Shown piece after piece: positions 59,888 to 64,000 of a stretch of 64,000 bases of DNA. Origin of the DNA: Tetracentron sinense. Taxonomy: Eukaryota > Streptophyta > Magnoliopsida > Trochodendrales > Trochodendraceae. A model generated the notes under the pieces. That model searched no databases, was not told the DNA's origin, and saw only the letters and a list, made by a program, of their open reading frames with translations. Position numbers and translations under genes: made by a program. The DNA lies in assembly GCA_015143295.1 (NCBI GenBank), contig CM026557.1, positions 31,195,965 to 31,259,964 of the forward strand, in the 5' to 3' direction. How positions within the stretch are numbered: position 1 is the first letter of the stretch; the number at the start of each line of letters is the position of its first letter.

Positions 59888-60600
59888 AGGCGGAATTATA
59901 GGAGGGGTATGGAGCCGACCAGGGGAGTGCTTGTGCACTAGGGGGAGCAGGTGAGTTGCAAACTCGCTAAAGAGAATGGTTGTAATTCTAGTACCGCCAT
60001 TCCCTCACAGGACTAAAAGATAATGGTGGTAGAAACTCTACTGCCATTACTGGTTTTTACCAAAAAAAAGGGCCTGGCCCGCCTTGCACGTAGTACGGCC
60101 TTGGGGGTTTTGAATTTTTGGGCCTAGGCTAGGGTTTAGCGTTTTGATTTCTTGTGGGCCACGGGCCTACGGCCTTAGGTCTTAGAACTAGGCTAGGGCT
60201 AGTTAGGGTTTCAACCTAGGGTTCAACTAGGGTTAACCTAGGGTTTGATTAGGGTTAACCTAGGGTTTAGCAAGGGTTAAAGGGGGTTGACCTAGGGTTA
60301 GACCTAAGGTTTAACTAGGGTTAACCTAGGGTTTAACTAGGGTTAAGGGGGTGTAAAAATTAGGTGCTTATAGCTGCCTCTCTTTGTCGGAGAATGCCAA
60401 GTTGGTAATCAAATGACAAAGACTGGAATCATTCTATTTTTACATCAAGGTTGGGTTTTGGGAATGCAACATGATGTGCATGCTGTGCAAGTGCGGGTGC
60501 AATGTGCCTACCTATACTTGCTGGGGATATGACCAATCTCAATTGGGGAAAGAAGAAATGGTTAAGGCCACTTATGCTGGGGGATTGGATGTTTGTGAAA
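59888..60600. other. Repeat region with AACCTAGGGTTT-type array
   Basis: 60190-60345 consists of degenerate units built from TTAACCTAGGGTTT and ACTAGGG. Nearby text resembles 47700-47830, so this is probably the right part of the older repeat that hosts the LTR nests. No gene. Confidence 0.5.
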
Positions 60601-60719
60601 GATGTCATGCCCTAGAGGCACTAGTCGAGGGAAGAGAGATAGGTGTTGCCAGGAGGCGACGACCAGATCGATTGTTATGGCGTTACCCGGAGGTGCTAGC
60701 CGAATCGATCGAAGGACAC

Positions 60720-61440
60720 ACGGAGTGTCAAAACACACGAGGTGTTGGGAGACACATGGGGGTGTCAAAAGAGGGACATGCAGGAGGTAGTGTTGTGGTA
60801 TGACGAGTTTGTCAAGGGACACACAGGATGCCGAGGACACATGGGATGTCAAAAAGAGGACAAGTAGGAAGTAATGTCACGGTATGACAAGTTTGTCATG
60901 GACACACAGGATGTTGGGGACACACGGGGTGTCGAAAAGAGGACATGAAAGAGATAATGTCACGGTATAATAAGTTTATCAAGGGACATACAAGATGTCG
61001 GGGACATACGGGGGTGTCGAAAAGGACATGCAGAAGGTAATGTCGTGGTATGACAAGTTTATCAAGGGACACACAGGATGTCGGGGACACACGGGAGTGT
61101 CAAAAAAAGGACATGCATGAGGTAATGTCGCGGTATGATGAATTTGTCAAGGGACACACAAGATGTCAGGGACACACGGGGGTGTCGAAAAGAGGACATG
61201 TAAGAGATAATGTCGTGGTATGACGAGTTTGTCAAGGAACACACAGGATGTCGGGGACACACGGGGGTGTCGAAAAGAGGACATGCAGAGGTAATGTCGT
61301 GGTATGACGAGTTTGTCAAGGGACACATAGGATGTCGGGGACACATGAGGGTGTCAAAAGGAAGACATGTAAGAAGTAATATCGTGGTATGATGAGTTTT
61401 TCAAAGGACACACAGAATGTCGAGGACACACGGGGATGCC
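60720..61440. repeat. 84-bp minisatellite, about eight copies
   Basis: Units share TATGACGAGTTTGTCAAGGG, GACACACAGGATGTCGGGGA and GGTGTCGAAAAGAGGACATG. The anchor TATGA recurs near 60798, 60882, 60966, 61048, 61134, 61218, 61303 and 61388. Because 84 is a multiple of three, several frames stay open by periodicity. Confidence 0.9.
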
Positions 61441-62182
61441 GAAAATATTGTGGCATGTCCCGGAGGCACTAGCCAGATTGAGATTAAAATGGCATGTCCC
61501 AGAGGCACTAGCTAGATTGATATTAAGAAGGCATGCCCAGAGGCACTAGCCAGATTGAAATTAAAATGGCCTAAAGGGGCTGGATTTTGCTCACCTTAAG
61601 TGGTGCTAGGAAATTTTTTCAAGCAAAGTATGACGCTATGTCTGGATACAAAATGATGTCATGCATGGGATAAAGGCGAAGATGCTTTCCCATGAATCCT
61701 TTGTACAGCGATTGGACACGGGGTGTCGGCTCCATCTGGTTGTCATACCGGGGTTGCTTAGTGCAAGTTGGTACAATTAGATCTTGGTACCAAAAATTTT
61801 GTTATGAAAACATTTAGAAAAAGTGTTGATTTTTTTTCTAAAGTTTTTGATTTTGACAAAAGAATACTTAGCTAGCTTTTAGATTTGCTAGTAAATTACC
61901 TTTGTTAAGGGTTAGCGGGGATTTGTTGGTTGTCTTTTACTCTCGGAGAGTGGAGTACGATTCAGGCAAAGAATTTTCCCTTGCTGGGGATGCTGTTTGA
62001 GTGATAGATGAGCTTGTCTTACCTCTGTTAAGGGCTGTTGCTAGTAGTCCACTGAAGTGTAGAGAGTAGTTAGAGACTTCTATCGGGGATCCACTGGGGA
62101 ATAAGAAGCTGTTGGAGATCATTGGGGATTAACTATCTGCTGGAAACTTGTTCCTGGAGAAAACTCTACTGGGTATAGTCGG
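61441..62182. other. 40-bp repeats and unassigned sequence
   Basis: 61450-61570 has three units of about 40 bp (GGCATGTCCC-GAGGCACTAG). The rest, up to the LTR at 62183, shows nothing recognisable. Confidence 0.55.
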
Positions 62183-64000
62183 TGTAACGACCCCAAAATC
62201 CCACAAGGCTAAAATAGGACTTTAGGATCGCCACATTACTTAACCTGCTTAAAATCCATGACATGTAAGGCACACTAACATGAGTCTCCAAAAATGAGGA
62301 TAGTAAAATTTCCGATATATCAACTGTAACCAACTAAATAGCACGAGTCTATAGTCAACAAATACAACCCACTAAAACCAAAGAGTCTGATACACAACTA
62401 AAAAAGTCTACTAAGCAACGTCTACTCAAGTCTAATACAACTCTCTCAATCAAATGAAATAAAAACTAAGAGGTGTAGCCACCCAAGTCTCTGGCTCCCT
62501 CCTCAGAAGGCTCACCTTCACCTCCTTCCTCTGCGTATGTTTCCTCAACCCACGGCTCCGCCGTGTACTCCTGCTCTAAACCTGCCAAGACAAAGTCCGG
62601 CTGAGTACAAAGGTACTCAGTGTATATAAAATCCAACCAACAATAATAATATACCTGCCCTTAGTTAGAAACAAATCCAATAACATAATAACATAATCAG
62701 AGTGCGGAAGAACGTGTGCGCATATACATTATATCATCACCTTGACTCGTGTACTTGTGAGAATCTTAGACTTGGAAGACAATACACTTATGAGTTGCTT
62801 ATGCTTATAAGACCACGTGCTTGTGAGATGCTTATGCTTATGCACTTATTCAGATCACACAGTAATAAGACATGCCGTTCTTGGCGGATACGGACCATGC
62901 CTTGTAAATCATATGGTTGACATGCCGTTCTTGGCGGATATGGACCATGCCTTAGAAATCATATGGTTGACATGCCGTTCTTGGCGGATACAGACCATGT
63001 CATGCTTATGCTTATTCAGAATGTCATACATATGTCATGCTCATGCTTGTGGTCCACATGTGTGACTTGTGAGACTCTTATCTTAACATACACGTGCTTG
63101 TGTACTTAAGTGTCGAAATTAACATTCGAGTAGGTAATTGCTTAGATTCCGATCTCCCACCATGGAAACTCCACTATATGTCCCATACCAAATAGTTAGA
63201 GAATTCCCGGTTTGAGAGATGTTCCTCTAAGTTCTTACCTTCCCAACTATCAATTTCCATGCAAATAATTAGACATACTTAACAAACAATTCACATATAC
63301 ATATCTTATCATAATTCATATCGCAATTCATAATCAATTAACCACCATTTCATAAGAGTATAATAGCATTTATCCTTTCAAGCATTTTCACAAACACCTT
63401 GTGTACGCATAATATGAATCCATTTCCCTTCTATATTTTCAAGCATTCATCAAACCATAATTCATCCATACAATCACTTCACTATTCACAACCACATATT
63501 AATCCCATCCTCCATACATTTCCCATCCTCCATACATTTCCTATCCTCCATATATTCTATCTACATCCAATCCACATTTCCATCCACATTTCCATCAATA
63601 ATTAGCTTACTTCATAGAAAATTTGGGGAAAATGCATTTAATCTCTATTCTATCATTTCTATCAAATTAATATTCACAAAACATTAAAATAGAGTTGATT
63701 AGGATAGTATATTGACCTTAGGAATCCTTCCCTTGGATTCAAAATGCTCCCGAGGAGATTTGGAGAAGCTTTGAGGTCGATCTCCAAGCTTTCCTCTCAA
63801 TCTTCTAGCAACCTCCTTCTTCTTTAAGCAACCCTCTCCCTCAAACCCTAGGTTTTCTCCCCCTTTTTGCCAAATTAGGTTAGAAATAGGTAGAGTATTT
63901 TAATATTTCGAGTAGGACCCCCTATTTATAGCCCCAAGGTCTGAGAACAAAAGACCAAAATGCCCATGCTAAAATTCTGTAAAAATCACGAAAGACCGAG
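62183..64000 (-). mobile_element. LTR of the Tekay-type superfamily, cut by the window end
   Basis: Starts TGTAACGACCCC (plus strand), has the hairpin (62601-62620), an acidic frame, a GACATGCCGTTCTTGGCGGA minisatellite (62870-63000) and a TATA CTATAAATAGG near 63921-63931. It stops at the window edge as a GACCGAG repeat block begins. The left flank is GTCGG. Confidence 0.8.
62466..62582 (-). other. Conserved acidic mini-frame in LTR
   Basis: After GGCAG|GT: GLEQEYTAEPWVEETYAEE and on to TAG, 38 codons. It has the E-P-W-V-E-E core and no own ATG. Confidence 0.45.

Noticed and set aside
60562-61346. Repeated minus-strand frames of 60-95 codons
   Set aside because: Periodicity artefact of the 84-bp minisatellite; start positions and frames are inconsistent. 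Kept only as a low-level observation.

Overview
The window is a repeat-dominated block of a flowering-plant nuclear genome. The evidence is one intron-rich receptor-like cytoplasmic kinase gene, plant-lineage Ty3/gypsy retrotransposons (Tat with two RNase H domains, and chromovirus Tekay/Del), a MULE DNA transposon with long inverted repeats, a small Helitron, SINE- and MITE-like insertions, and tRNA-Met-type primer sites. I cannot name the species.

Layout. 1-17338: a decayed Tat-lineage element on the minus strand (integrase to gag, then its 5' LTR at 16588-17338; the other LTR lies left of the window). It is split at 5164 by a nearly intact Tekay-type element (5169-14047) flanked by TGTAA. 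The two 1864-bp LTRs of that element show one difference that I could find, so it is very young. Its gag and pol lie in different frames and are joined in frame by an apparent 140-nt GT-AG intron. 17339-25444: a complete six-exon RLCK-VII (PBL/APK1-like) kinase gene on the minus strand, predicted 385 aa, with transposon debris in its introns. 25452-31499: a MULE with roughly 500-bp TIRs and a broken transposase, itself split by a solo LTR (27854-30357). 31507-41136: small elements (Helitron 37327-37602, SINE 36452-36625, MITEs) and another solo LTR (32995-34974). 41137-45236: an LTR plus a pol-less gag remnant of a Tekay relative. 45237-48554: degenerate repeats. 48560-53327: a solo LTR holding a second solo LTR (48840-51201) in opposite orientation. 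53501-59887: three-level nest of LTRs (possible copia LTR > unclassified solo LTR 54715-59302 > Tekay-type solo LTR 56786-59278). 59888-62182: minisatellites. 62183-64000: start of another LTR of the same superfamily, cut by the window end.

The most interesting signal is shared by the Tekay-type LTRs, including the solo ones. Their outer ends, a hairpin (CTGAGTAT...ATACTCAG type), an AG|G acceptor-like site and a short acidic reading frame (core PW-V/I-EEEY) are conserved, while two other modules in the same LTRs are replaced from lineage to lineage: a block of palindromic short repeats (CGATCG, GGTCGACC or ACGTTGT types) upstream of the TATA box, and a minisatellite in what looks like an LTR-internal intron. 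Differences between close copies of the acidic frame are mostly synonymous, which suggests a translated but undescribed LTR-encoded peptide or exon. This needs transcript evidence; I could not run a search.
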